DNA of 64,000 nt from Maratus speciosus (lineage: Eukaryota; Arthropoda; Arachnida; Araneae; Salticidae): contig OZ010795.1 of assembly GCA_963932465.1 (NCBI GenBank), positions 478,010,806-478,074,805 on the forward strand, in the 5' to 3' direction. Position numbers and translations under genes: made by a program. Under the pieces are notes generated by a model, which worked only from the letters and a program-made list of their open reading frames with translations, had not been told where the DNA came from and searched no databases. Shown here one piece after another: positions 33,262-44,502 of this stretch (positions are counted from its first letter, which is position 1; every line of letters begins with the position of its first letter).

Positions 33262-35464
33262 CAGGATCACCCAACCGGAGCACCCACCAAATTTGGCATA
33301 GGTTCAACGCTCCGGAGGAAAACCCCCACCACCACCAACGAAAACTACATTCAAGGTAACAGTCCCAGAAAAAACAGAAAAACAGCATTAAATGAAACAA
33401 ACTATAGTGAAATTATCACTAGAACGAAAAATATCTACATACAACAAATACATAGATTATAAATACCAAAATAAAATTAAACAAAAGAACAAGAACACTT
33501 CTTGTAAAACACCGACAGTGTACCAAAAAATAATATAAATTTACAAACGATCAAGTTCAAACACTTGATAACTCCGACAGTAGAAAAAATCATACACAGT
33601 ATGAACAAAATTGATCAAACCATACATGAATATCATGTTATCAGTCACTGGAAAATTATGATTACCACGTTGGTCATATGTAGCATGTCAGTGCTACGAA
33701 GTAAAAATGTCCAGATAAAAGGTTTTTAAAAACTTCCTATGGAATTTGTAAAATGGTCATTTTGCAGTAACTCAGCACCCTGAGCATAACTCAAGAATTA
33801 TCCAATAACTTCAAAAATAGCTCTGGACAAAAGAAACCATTTCGGCAAAGCTTGAAGAACCACAGACTTGTTACATCATCGTCACAGGTGGGACAGATGA
33901 ACTTAATGTCAAAGACATGTTTAATACATCACTTGATCGTAAATGTGTCAAAGATAAAAGTCCAAGAATAACTGTTTATAAGAGCCGTAAAATAATCCAA
34001 AAATAATAACACTACAACTTTTAGAAAAACTGAAGAACCACCTGATGGCACTGTGAATAAAACTGTCCAGAAGAAATGTTTTTTTAAAGGAGTCTCAAAA
34101 TATTCGCAAAGGGGCCGGAGGATATTGTGAAAAAGAAAAATATTCAAATTCGATCAAGATGTATATTTATAATATCCCAGGTGAGTCATATGAACTTAAT
34201 ATCGAAGACACAATTGATACTTCACTTGAACTTGAAAATATAAAAATAAAAATGTCCAGGAGTAACTGGTTTTAAAAAGCCTTTAAAATAGTCTGAGAAT
34301 AGTGACCTACATTGTACAGTACCAAGAACCACCTGAATAGACTGAAAATAAAATTGTTCAAAAATATTGTTAAAAAGTCTTAAAAACAAACACTGAAAGG
34401 CAGAAAAATAATCATTAACTTGTGAAGAAAAATATATTATACAAATTATATTAGAATGTATATTTGATAAACGAAAAATTTTTAATTAATTTATTGTAAA
34501 TGCAGCGAAGTTTACTGTAATTTCCCCGGCACGCCAGAACTCTTCCAATGTTCCAAGAATCAGATCTATTTCTTATGTAATCAAAATATTCCGTCGAAAC
34601 CAGGCATGAGTCAAATAAATAATGCTCGACGTCGCCTCTCTTCCCACACGTACATTTGTCACTTTCAGATATGTTCATTCTCTTCAAGTAGTACGGGAAA
34701 GCTCCATGTCCAGTATAAAAATAGACACAGATTTGTGAATAGCATATAAAATTAAAATTCACCTTGCTAAGAATATCATATGTAAACCTATCCTTTTTGC
34801 TTGAATCCCAATAACTTTGCCAATCGCAGGATAATTTCTTTACTAAACAAGCCTTCAGCGTACTTATTGGGAGGGGAATAAACTCTTCTATATCATATTC
34901 ATCGTTCATTATGACAGATTTAGCCAGAAAGTCCGCATGTTCGTTACCGTGGACCCCAATAAGGGCCTTGACCCAGCCAATCTTTATAATTTTATTATTC
35001 AAAAATCTGAGGTTTTCATATATTCTTAATAATAAATCATCACTCGGGAAAAGTCTCTGAAGAGAGCAATATGACGAATAACTGTCTGTGAAAAGATAAA
35101 AGACTGTATAGGTTGAAGAGCGACACCACTCTATGGCGTCGGCAATTGCGACCAGTTCGGCCTGATAGATTGAATTGTAACTCTGAAGTTTTATCCTCTT
35201 TTCGAAAATTGTGTCATATTTACTATATATCGCATATGCGGCCGCAACACCTTGTTCCATCTTCGAACCGTCCGTAAAAATTACAGGTTTACCAGAAAAT
35301 GTATTGTGTCTCATCATAGGCTTAATAAAATTTATGTAATGGTTATTATAATAATACGGATTTTCGAATGAGTAGATCTTTCTTACCAACTTACTTGAAT
35401 TTATCTGATCACCACCAATATCAATAGACTTCTGACCATTTAATACATCATATTTTAAAGCTGA
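33262..35464 (-). mobile_element. LINE B: 5'-truncated non-LTR retrotransposon, 15-bp target duplication
   Basis: Perfect 15-bp direct repeat attaaggggttacca at 33247-33261 and 35465-35479. On the minus strand the element starts within ORF2 just before RNase H, runs to the ORF2 stop at 34451, then has a 1.19-kb 3'UTR ending ...ggttgggtgatcctg. The 3'UTR contains two copies of a ~293-bp unit (gaacttaatgtcaaagac at 33899, gaacttaatatcgaagac at 34192). The terminal ggttgggtg resembles the ggctgggtg end of LINE A, but the UTRs are otherwise unlike. Perfect duplications and an open frame suggest a fairly recent insertion. Confidence 0.9.
34451..35464 (-). pseudogene. LINE B ORF2 C-terminal fragment: RNase H and CCHC
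   Basis: The frame is open from the truncated end (35464) to the stop at 34451, about 337 codons, with no internal stop. RNase H shows FTDGSKMEQG, YQAELVAIADAIEW, FTDSYSSYCSLQ and GVHGNEHADFLAK, so the acidic residues and the final His/Asp are kept. A tryptophan-rich linker (CDWQSYWDSSKKDR) and a C-terminal knuckle CTCGKRGDVEHYLFDSC follow. It aligns with the LINE A C-terminus throughout but is clearly a different family. No reverse transcriptase is present. The frame's apparent initiator at 35389 is a TTG. Confidence 0.88.
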
Positions 35465-35479
35465 ATTAAGGGGTTACCA

Positions 35480-35770
35480 TAGGGGGGACCCTGTTCTGTT
35501 GCCAAATACCGCAAAGTTGTCGCCAACTTGGCGATATATCGCCAAATTTGGCGGCCAAAAGTGACGCCAACATGGCGATATCTTCAATATTTCGCCAAAT
35601 TCCCATAGAGTTCCATTGTAAACCTACTTGCTTATAGAAAATCAACAAATTGAGATATTTTAATGCAACAAAAACTAATATTAGCTTAAGGGATTATGTT
35701 AATTTTTTCTTTGATGGCCTAAGTAGGAATTGACTTTAAAAACAAAATTTTTATATTACTTGTTTTATAA
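35480..35770. repeat. Cluster of TTGGCG/CGCCAA inverted words
   Basis: Between about 35515 and 35600 the words cgccaa and ttggcg alternate six or more times (gtcgccaacttggcgatat, tcgccaaatttggcggcc, gacgccaacatggcgatat, ttcgccaaatt), giving several overlapping hairpins. Related gccaat words occur in the 8-bp-duplication elements at 2996 and 37391. No boundaries are visible. The rest, to 35770, is AT-rich. Confidence 0.5.
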
Positions 35771-36369
35771 TACACTGGTGACCAAAATTAAGGACTAGTC
35801 ACAAAATTCTAATTTTTAAGTAAGCGAATATTCAAAAGGAAATAATATAATTCAAATAATTACTATCCCTATAGCACAGCTAGTCCATATAGCATCTCAT
35901 TCATGTCACACATGGTCACAAGTGTCACAGTCACTACCGTGAAACAAAAAATAGCAAATTCCACACGTCTTATTATGAGATACTCAAAAACACATGTAAG
36001 AATCATAGTAGCATGCTGTCGTTTTTGCTCCGGATGAAAACATAAATTTCTCAGGAATGGGGTAAGCTAGAGCCTCGTGCCATATGTCTTTCTCTTCCTC
36101 TTTTAATGCTGATTAAAATTATATATAGTATGTGCAGTTATGTATAGGGGTTTAGGAGAAATATGTAGTTAAACTTTCTTCTTCTTTACTTTCGATTTCT
36201 CCTTGAACCAGGTTTTGCCACCTATTCAATTGCTTCTCGTGCCCCCTTAACTATCTCAAAATTTATGAAACTTGATAAATTTAGATTCTATATACTTTTG
36301 TGATCATTTTGATATCTATTATGTCTTCTGGTATGTAGTTTTTCATACAAAATTAACCCATTAAAGACC

Positions 36370-37220
36370 ATGCACTTTTTGTTTACTTTGAGCCATTTTC
36401 AATTTAAGGTGTTTTAAATATGCTTATAATATACATATAACTAATTGATAACTCAAAACAATGGCTCATTTTGTGTTAATTAAACTCTGTAAATTAATTT
36501 GGTACCATTTTCATTAAGTTTTCACCAAGTTTTAACCCTTGAATATCCATTTTAAAAAGTGATGTTTTCATGTTTTTCTCCCATAGAGATAACATAGGGA
36601 AAACAATGGGATTCCATTGCAATTTTGACCATGTTAAGTTACCTATAATGTTTTTAATGGCTCATTTGACCTTCACTAACTCCTAAGCTTTCTTTTAAGT
36701 CCTATCTTGTATCTCTAAGTCATTTTTATCTATTAATTTTAACATAACTTCTTTAAATTACTTTTTAAATTTTGGAGCCATTTTCAAAAAATGACATTTT
36801 TCAGATCCTTCAAAATTAACTAAATCTATCAGAAAACTAATAACTAATGTTTCATTCACCTTAATTAAAGCACGTAGATCATTTTAGTACCATTGGATCA
36901 AAGTTATCGTTTAGATTTAACCCTTTATACATTACATCAAAAACTGCAATTTTTGAACATTTTTCCCATAGACTTAACATGGGATAAACAATGAAATTCT
37001 ATTGTCTTAAAAACTACCTAAAAATGTTTAAAATGAAAATATATTGTATTTTGCTCTTAGATAAGAGTATAAGCTTTAAAATGATACCTGTTATGTTGCA
37101 AAATATTAAGATTTACTATGTTAAATGATCTTTTTAAAAAGTGTTCTTTTTTGGGTTTTTTGAGAATTTGCAGTAACCCTCATTCCTATAGAGAAACATG
37201 GGATTTTGGAGGCATATTCT
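36370..37220. repeat. ~385-bp imperfect tandem repeat in the LINE C 5' part
   Basis: ttttctcccatagagataac (36573) and tttttcccatagacttaaca (36959) begin matching blocks with aacaatgggattccattg / aacaatgaaattctattg. taccatt and taaccctt words precede each at the same spacing. A third partial (cctatagagaaacatggga) lies at 37186. Tandem 5' monomers are common in LINE promoters, but promoter activity is not shown here. Confidence 0.6.
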
Positions 37221-37390
37221 TATATTTTAACATAGCTATATTTTCACGTTTTCCAAACTTTTTTGAAAAACTAACACCGGATCTCGATAATTCGAACTTT
37301 TAGCTTTTCTCCGCCATCATCCATGTTTCTCTGGGGTGATATAATAATTTTTAATTGATTTTTAAAAAAGTGTCAAATTATTGGAGTTTT

Positions 37391-37597
37391 GGTACAGATG
37401 TCATATTCGCCCCATATTGGCGCGATTTTTTTCTGTCGCCAATATCATATAGGCAATAGGTACTTAACTTGTGCCAAAGTGTCGTTATTTTGCTTGATGT
37501 GGTAACCCGGATTATGTTGTTTATGCTGTTGATGTTTTCGCCAAATTGGCAACCGAAAAAAATCGCGCCAATATGGGGCGAATATGACATCTGCTCC
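37391..37597. mobile_element. Inverted-repeat element with 8-bp target duplication, copy 3
   Basis: Nearly perfect 43-bp terminal inverted repeats start GGTACAGATGTCATATTCGC and GGAGCAGATGTCATATTCGC and continue CCCATATTGGCGCGATTTTT. The direct repeat GGAGTTTT flanks it (37383-37390, 37598-37605). It is the same family as 2099-2760 and 2996-3193 and the best preserved of the three. It lies inside LINE C, so it was active after LINE C inserted. The 80-codon minus frame here is the inverted repeat and not a gene. Confidence 0.9.
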
Positions 37598-37605
37598 GGA
37601 GTTTT

Positions 37606-38984
37606 TTCCCGATTTCCCATAGGATTGTATTAGGTTGTTTACTTTTTGAACTTAAACTTTTAACTATTATTTATGCTTCGATCTTTTAACTATTTACATA
37701 TTCTGATAGCTGAATCTTTGAGCTATTCAGCGGTACCATTTGTTTTAAAAATTTATTTCTCTAAGTATTTTTAATTTCAATTTTAAAATTAGTATTTTCT
37801 AAAATGAAGCGATTGGGTGGACACTGGTTGCTCACACACAATCTGTGTTCATTAAGGGCAAAATAATAATAATGTCTTAAAATAATTGATAATATGAATG
37901 GGCTGCCTTTAAAATTGAGTTACTAATTTTGATGTCATACCAGCTTAATACACGGTGATATGCCGGATTATTGTAAATAAGAGTCGAGTTATCCGACAGC
38001 CAATGTTTTTGAAATTTTCATCAAAGTTATACTTGTTAAAACGATACCGGTTTTCTCTATGAGGGTTTTTAATGGATTTGTTAGGGTTTAGCTGGGCTTC
38101 TGGGGTCGTGCCGCGTTTCTAGATATATCCACTTAGCCCTTTACGGACCTTTTAATTGCCATTTTTGGCCACGTATTTTCCTTATGGGAAAGGTAATGGT
38201 AAAACATAAACTAATGAAGAGTACACCGGTTTTATCTAAGACTTGTTTTTGAGTGTTGGTTATAGTCTTTAGAGTCTTAAGAGGTACACTCATGGTAAAA
38301 CTTATAAAGATCTCACAAATGTGGCATGTTAAAGATTATTCTCCATTTTGTTTCTTACTAAAGATCACATTGCTATAAAGCTATTACATAAAAAATTCAT
38401 AATAAAAAAAGAAAAGAAATTACTAAATGTTATATTCTACAAATTTTTTCGATGGCAACATGTTTAGGGTAGTCATCTTCAACTTTTAGATATAAAATTA
38501 AATACTAGGTTTGCCATCTTAACACTTAAAACTGCCATTTTGTTTCTAATGGGTGTTTTCTCCATTAGAATTTTAGCACAAAATGCTAAATATCTCAAAA
38601 ATACTGGTCGTAGAGGTTTTTCGCTGCGCCAAATTCAACTGCAAACCACCTAAGTGAACTCCCCCCCCCCTCCGTCTTTTCCACTATTTCGTTTAGCTCT
38701 AGCTCAATTAGGGGCCTGTAGGGGACGGGTTTTTGGGGGCGCTACTTTTCTATTGCTTTTATCTTAGTCTTTGTCACATTTTCATTTCTTCTTTTATCCT
38801 AACTTTTGTCACCATCTTCTGCTCCACTTTTTGTCCCCCTCCCTTAACTATAACATTGGCTACTTTTTTGCTATTTGAGCTAGAGACTTGGATTTTTCTA
38901 TTCTTTAGTCATTTTTGACTTTCTAACCAATCCCATTCCATATTTCACACTATTTCCCAGTTGTTAAGGATTTTCCTTAACAAT
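37606..38984. other. LINE C 5' part, no gene
   Basis: Non-coding, AT-rich, with a C10 run near 38669 and pyrimidine-rich tracts at 38740-38850. I see no conserved protein motif. Confidence 0.4.
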
Positions 38985-39176
38985 GGAAACTTTTTCAATT
39001 TTTAAGATAATTTTCTGGTTTTTTCTTGAATATGCTGGAGGTTGCCGTCAGTTTTGATCCCACTTAATTTTTTTTTACCTTGCTCGTACATTATTATTAT
39101 TTCGTATTATCGTATATTATTAGGCTCGTAACGCGCCTAACATTGACATCTTTTTTATTTTTTGAGTTATTCTCCT

Positions 39177-39216
<40 letters not shown>

Positions 39217-39510
39217 CACTGGGATATCTTGTATTAATTACTTTCTTGATCCCATTTAACATTTTTACATTTAGCATACATTATCAACTTTTTCAATTAT
39301 CAAGATATTTCTTGAAGATGCTAGAGGTTGCCAACAGTTTTGATCCCACTTAAATTTTTTACCTTGCTCGTAATTTCTTGCCTAACATTGACAACTTTTT
39401 TATTATTTGAGTTATTCACCTGCTTTTTTTCAATGGGATATCTCGTATTACTCTTATTCTTGATCCCACTTAAAATTTTTACATTCAGCACACATTATCC
39501 TTAACAATAG
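38985..39510. repeat. Two direct copies of a ~287-bp unit in the LINE C 5' part
   Basis: tgctggaggttgccgtcagt (39032) and tgctagaggttgccaacagt (39319) begin collinear copies sharing ttttgatcccactt, ttaccttgctcgta, gcctaacattgaca and atgggatatct-like words. Copy 1 contains a T39 run (39178-39216), copy 2 only a T7. Confidence 0.8.
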
Positions 39511-39640
39511 CATCTTTTTTCTTTCTTGGGTTAAATTTTTGGTTTCTTCTCGCACTTATTGGTTGGTCCCTGCACTGATTTTTGGCGCATTTACATCATA
39601 ATTATTCATCTATACTTTTGTGTACCATATTTTTTTTCAG

Positions 39641-39670
39641 GCAAGTGCGGGGGGACCCTAGTAGCGTCGG
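39641..39670 (+). other. Possible 30-nt exon with consensus splice sites
   Basis: A T8-CAG acceptor (39631-39640) and a GTGAGT donor (39671-39676) bracket 30 GC-rich bases in the LINE C 5' part. It may be chance. It is listed because both sites are near consensus and the segment stands out in composition. Confidence 0.25.
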
Positions 39671-40592
39671 GTGAGTACTGTTAACTTTCATACTTTAGTG
39701 TAATATTTAACATTATTTTTATTTTTCTGGTCCACCCAGTCAGCCCATACAATGTCTGTTCCCTATTTTGTCCAAGTGTGGGAAATCGGGATTGGATAGG
39801 CAATATACATGCTGCAGCAATGTTGTTGTAATTGTCTACATCAGTTCTACATTGAGAGTGTAAATATGTAAATTTGTTCTCTATTTCATTTTATTATTTT
39901 ATTATTCATAACACACTATTATTCCTGTATCATATCAGATGAATTAAACTAGGAGACCATTTTTGATCACAAACACAGTAATAATCTTCACATACTGAAA
40001 TTTGTTGTTACTTGTAAAAAATTAGGATTGTGATTGTCGGAATTACATAGTTGGACAGGGTATGGTGTTATTGGGAGAATTGTACAATTGATTTATATCT
40101 CTTTTTGAGTGTATGGTTTTTGTGGTACGGGGGCAAATGCACATACTTTTCCCTTTTCTTTCTTTTGATATAGTAAACTTTTACTATCATTATTTTATTT
40201 TATTTTTATTTCATTTATTATTCAAAATTTTCCCCTTATTAGGCTCTTAATTTTTATCTTAGTCATTTTCGGTGGTCACGACCACCGGTTTTTGCTTTTT
40301 TCTATCTATATCCCTTTCTTTCAAAGATATGTGGTGCGGGTCTAGTGGACCCCCCCCCCCCCCCATTTATGTGTTTATCTTCAACTTTTAATATAACTCA
40401 AACGTATTATATCTTTAAATTGCTTGTCTGGCATATGAAGATAGAACGTAGTATCTAAAATCATTTTAATAGTATCTTCGATCATTCTTAATAATATCTC
40501 TCTTAAAGTATTGCATAATTACTAATTGAAATTAGTTAACTAAAATAATCCCAAGTATTGATAAGCAGTCTTGTTAAAGTGGACTTAAAGTA

Positions 40593-43106
40593 ATGTCAAG
40601 ATACGTAATGAATCAAAAAGGAATCAATCCAACAGTCAACTTGACAAGATTGGATATGGACACAGTAGTGAAAACAAGTACAATAAATAGAGAGGCATCT
40701 AATAATGAATTGGCTGACGTCCAATCATCTTGAGTTATTCCGGCGACAGAACCAGCGCTAATTACGAGTCATGTTGTTCAACAATTGATAAATAAGGTCG
40801 AGGCGCTTTATCCACAACGTTATGAAGAATTTAAGGTCCTATTAACAAATCAATTAGAACATATCAAGGCTGTGGAGAAGGGAGAATTTTCAAAGAGCCC
40901 ATACTATGGCATATATAACATACAAAGTTATAATGTTGTAAATAATATATATCAACCAGAAAAATATCGTATGAAGACAGCAAAGGGTGATAGAGCTGCC
41001 CAATTAAGAAAAAATGCACTATTTTTGGAATTTGAGTTACAACACATCAGAGCAATACATTATAAAGAATACAACAAAATACCATATTATCAAGCAAATA
41101 ATACTGAACTAATAAACCTGCATCGGGAAATGAAAAGTGAAGAAATAATTAGCATAAGAAACAGAATTATAGAATTAAATCATAAAGAAAACAGAAGACC
41201 ATATGTGACTAGTTGTCCGTTCTTCAATCATCTGCAGCTTCTGATCCTACTAAAGGAAGAGAATGATCCCATACCACAACCAGAAAAACTAAAATCAAAA
41301 ACTATCAGTACCAAGAATACCCAACAAAGAAAGCAGTCTAATTTGGAAACTGCAATATCACTAGCAGAAGAAATTAATGAGGCTCGATTAAAAAACAAAG
41401 AAAAAATTATACAAAATGCATTAGGTGGATCACCACTTCCATTAAAAATACCACCATCCATAAACCAGCTAGAGTCACTATCCATCCAACAGCTCATTCA
41501 GGAGTACAATATACTATTAAATAACAGATCTAATAGTAGCTCAGAAGAAGCTAAAAAATATCTCGAAACAATCTTTTCTAAAGCAAGAAGAGATGAGAAA
41601 CTTCTTATACAACACTCCAACGAAACAAATAAGGATTCTCCTGAAAAGATGAAAAAATTACGACATAAATTGGATATCCTGCAAACACAGAATGATGAAT
41701 TGTCATTAAAGCTCAAAGAAAGTACAAAAGTGGAAATTAAACTTGAGAAATATTTGGAAGAACTGAAGCAAGAGAATAAACAATTAAAAATCTCCTTAAC
41801 TGAGGTAGAACATAGTAAAGAACAAATAAAAGAAAGTTTTAAAGAAGAAATAGATAAAATAAAAAGTCAACAGAGGCAACTTAAGAAAAAAACTATAGAC
41901 AAATTTTCACAAACAGTAAATAAATTAAAAACAACAACAACTCAAACAATAATGGAAAAAAGATCGAATGCAGAAGTAAAGATTGAAAATAAATTGGAAG
42001 AATTGAAACAAGAAAATAAACAATTAAAAGACTCTTTGGTCAAGGAAGAACAAAATAAAGAACAGATTAATGCAAATATTGTAACCCTTCAAGAAGAAAT
42101 TAATAAATTAAAACGACAACAGAAGCAATTAAAATCACAAACTAGAGAAAAAATCATACAAACAGAAGTTAAGTTAAAAACAATAGCAACTCAAACAATA
42201 ATGGCAAATAACGAAAATGAGAGAATAGAAGAAAATGGTGAAGGAGGGTTCATTCAATTATCCAACAGACTACAGAAAATTGAGGAGTTGGTGACGCGAA
42301 ACCTGGAGTACTCTAGTGGGGGCTGTCAAGGAGTGAAATGCGGTGATGGCACAAAAACGGGCGTTCCCCCTGCTTTGCCGAACTCTAATTCTGCAATATT
42401 AATTAGAACAACCGCTAAACACATAAGGATTCCAAAACTCAAAGCATTACTTAACGAACACTTTAATAAAGTGATGGAAGTTCCAATAATATACTGCAGA
42501 AATGCCAGAAATCCAGATACAATAATTATACAATCTAATACAGATGACAATACAGAACATTTGTTAAAAATGATAGAAAACACTCCTGACATTACAAAGT
42601 TAACAGAAATCACATATAAGTTGGCTAATTACAAAAGAGTAATAATCACCGGTATTCCATCCTCAGTACTTACAAATGAAATAATATCATATCTTGAAGA
42701 AAATTTATCTGATAAAAACATCACCTTATTGAAAATTCTAAAGAGGGATAATTCTACACTACATCACATCATATTGCAATTAGAAACAAAAGCATCACAA
42801 GAACTATTAGAAAAAAAATTTATACAGGTGGGTCTAAACAAGTGCTATATTCGTTCTTTTCGCCCAATAATTAGATGCGGCAATTGCCAGCTGTATGGAC
42901 ATCAGACATCTTACTGCAGGAGACAGCCAATTTGCGCCAAATGTTCGAGAGGTCACTGCACTTCGGAGTGCCCTTTTGCGGGAGTTCCCTCGCAATATAG
43001 ATGCACAAATTGTTTCCACTTACCTAATTATAGGAAACATTCAGCAGATTCCACTGCGTGTCCGGTTTATCAATCACACTTGGCAAATAGAAGATGTGTT
43101 CAGTAG
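40593..43106 (+). pseudogene. LINE C ORF1: gag-like RNA-binding protein with coiled coil and three zinc knuckles
   Basis: ATG at 40593 opens a frame that reads 46 codons, hits TGA (40731-40733, possibly a decayed CGA), and is then open to TAG at 43104-43106, about 837 codons in all. After the stop the first in-frame ATG is 40971. N-terminal region: two similar segments (about 40800-40960 and 41010-41110) with PYY and a conserved HI-A motif. Middle (about 41640-42290): a long Lys/Glu/Gln coiled coil with an 80-codon internal duplication, LEELKQENKQLK at 41754 and again at 41994. Then comes an RRM/PRE-C2HC-like domain (VIITGIPSSV...). Knuckles are CGNCQLYGHQTSYC, CAKCSRGHCTSEC and a longer CX2CX8HX6C. 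In LINEs such proteins coat the RNA. No ORF2 follows. Confidence 0.85.
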
Positions 43107-43827
43107 GACCATATGGCCATATTGTCAAATATTAAATAACTCAAAAGAATTTGTAATAGTGCATAATATTAATTATTGTTCGCATATTGTACCTTAATAC
43201 TAAATTTTCAGTGTAGATTTAAAAATAATTTTTGCATCATGTATCTTACATAATATCTCAAACACAGTATCATTGTACTGTAAATTTGTAGGTAATTATT
43301 ATCTACAATTACTTATACTTTCATAATAGTGCATAATATTAATTATTGTTCGCATCTTGTACCTTAATACTTATTTTTAGTATAGAGTTAAAAATAATTT
43401 TGCATCATATATCTTGAAAATAGCTTTAAGTGTTGCAAATATCACATCTGTACATGGTTTAAATTGATGTTATGATTTAAATTATGTGTGAATCCTGAAA
43501 ATAATATAAGAGTGTTGCAAATATGTAGGTAATTGTGTTAAAAAAAAAAAAAAAGTTTAATATCAAATTCTAAAAACTATGCATATTTATATGTTATAAT
43601 AATGAATATTTCTCTCAAATGTAATTATAGGGGTCATCTGTAAATATTTATTGCAAACACTGTCAATAATTCTCATATATCTAACATTGTTATTTCTCCT
43701 AAACTGTAAAAAAAAAAAAAAAATCAAGGAGTTTCGCAGGTAGTAAAACTTTTCCCTGCCCTGGGCTTGGGGGTTACACCTAACCATAAGCCAAAAGCGG
43801 GTTCCCAGGGTGGGTGCTTACTTACTT
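43107..43827 (+). other. LINE C 3'UTR with ~170-bp duplication
   Basis: gcataatattaattattgtt at 43161 recurs at 43331, giving two collinear copies (about 43150-43320 and 43321-43440). A-runs lie at 43540 and 43708. The final 95 bases are GC-rich and end in a CTTA/TTAC repeat. No ORF2 remnant is visible. Confidence 0.75.
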
Positions 43828-44502
43828 ACGTCTTATTATGAGTCTCAAATTATCACTATATGTGACTCCAATGAGACGTCAATATAACTGCTGCTTTGTG
43901 ATGCGTCACCAGGTGACTTTACAATGTAGTTACATTGTGACTCTCATGTGACTGTCTTTTTTAGACTCAATTTCAAAATCCTCATGAACGTTGCATTATG
44001 ATAAGTCCCCAAATAATATCACATTATAGTCACATGGTGACTTTTCACAAAAAGAGCACAATGGTGACTTCACAGTAGTCTCTCTGACACCTGAGAGCCC
44101 TCATGTGACTTTAATGCTACATTATTTGGTAACTTATCACAATGCAGCGTTCACGATGACTTTGAAATTGAGTCTACAGATGACAGTCACATGAGAGTCA
44201 CAATGTAACTATATTGTAAATTCACATCGTGACTCGTCACGAAGCAGCAGTCACAGTGACGTTTCAGTGGAGTCAAATATAGTGATTATTTCAAACCCAT
44301 AATGAGATGTATGGAATTTCCTATTTTTTTGCTTCAACGTAGTGACTGTGACATTTGTGACCATGTGTGACATGAATGAGATGTTATATGGACTAGCTGT
44401 GCTGTAGAGATAGTAATTATTCGAATTATATTATTTCTTTTTGAATATTCGCGTACTTGAAAATTAACGTTTTGTGATTGGCCCTTAATTTTGGCGAGTG
44501 TA

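Larger units (their letters stand above)
35980..43827 (+). mobile_element. LINE C: 7.8-kb ORF1-only retroelement with 15-bp target duplication
   Basis: acgtcttattatgag occurs at 35965-35979 and 43828-43842. Removing everything between makes the palindromic MITE continuous, so the insertion boundaries are secure. Inside are a 4.6-kb non-coding 5' part, a gag-like ORF1 (40593-43106), and a 720-bp 3'UTR with an A-run and the GC-rich end ccctgggcttgggggttaca ... gggtgcttacttacttac. A TTAC-type microsatellite tail and a target duplication indicate target-primed reverse transcription. No endonuclease, reverse transcriptase or RNase H motif is present in any frame I could read, so it would need enzymes in trans. 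A smaller element (37391-37597) inserted later. Confidence 0.8.
35773..44500. mobile_element. Palindromic Tc1-like MITE (~870 bp) interrupted by LINE C
   Basis: The left end CACTGGTGACCAAAATTAAG and the inverted right end CACTCGCCAAAATTAAGGGC lie between TA dinucleotides (35771-35772, 44501-44502). The left arm 35773-35979 continues at 43843, and the right arm runs inverted from 44500 back to about 44080. Over 400 bp of each arm matches (aataatataattc, catgtgtgacatgaatgaga and so on). The centre is near 44070. The interior is dense in GTGAC/GTCAC words. There is no transposase. The ends resemble those of Tc1-family transposons, so it was probably mobilised in trans. Confidence 0.88.

Noticed and set aside
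37378..37620. 80-codon minus-strand frame
   Set aside because: It is the translation of a non-coding inverted-repeat element (37391-37597).
35980..40592. Hidden reverse transcriptase in the LINE C 5' part
   Set aside because: No YADD-like, GDFN-like or RNase H motif could be read in any frame; only repeats and AT-rich sequence are visible.
41228..43019. Minus-strand open frames opposite LINE C ORF1
   Set aside because: Shadows of the plus-strand gag frame, which has recognisable zinc knuckles.
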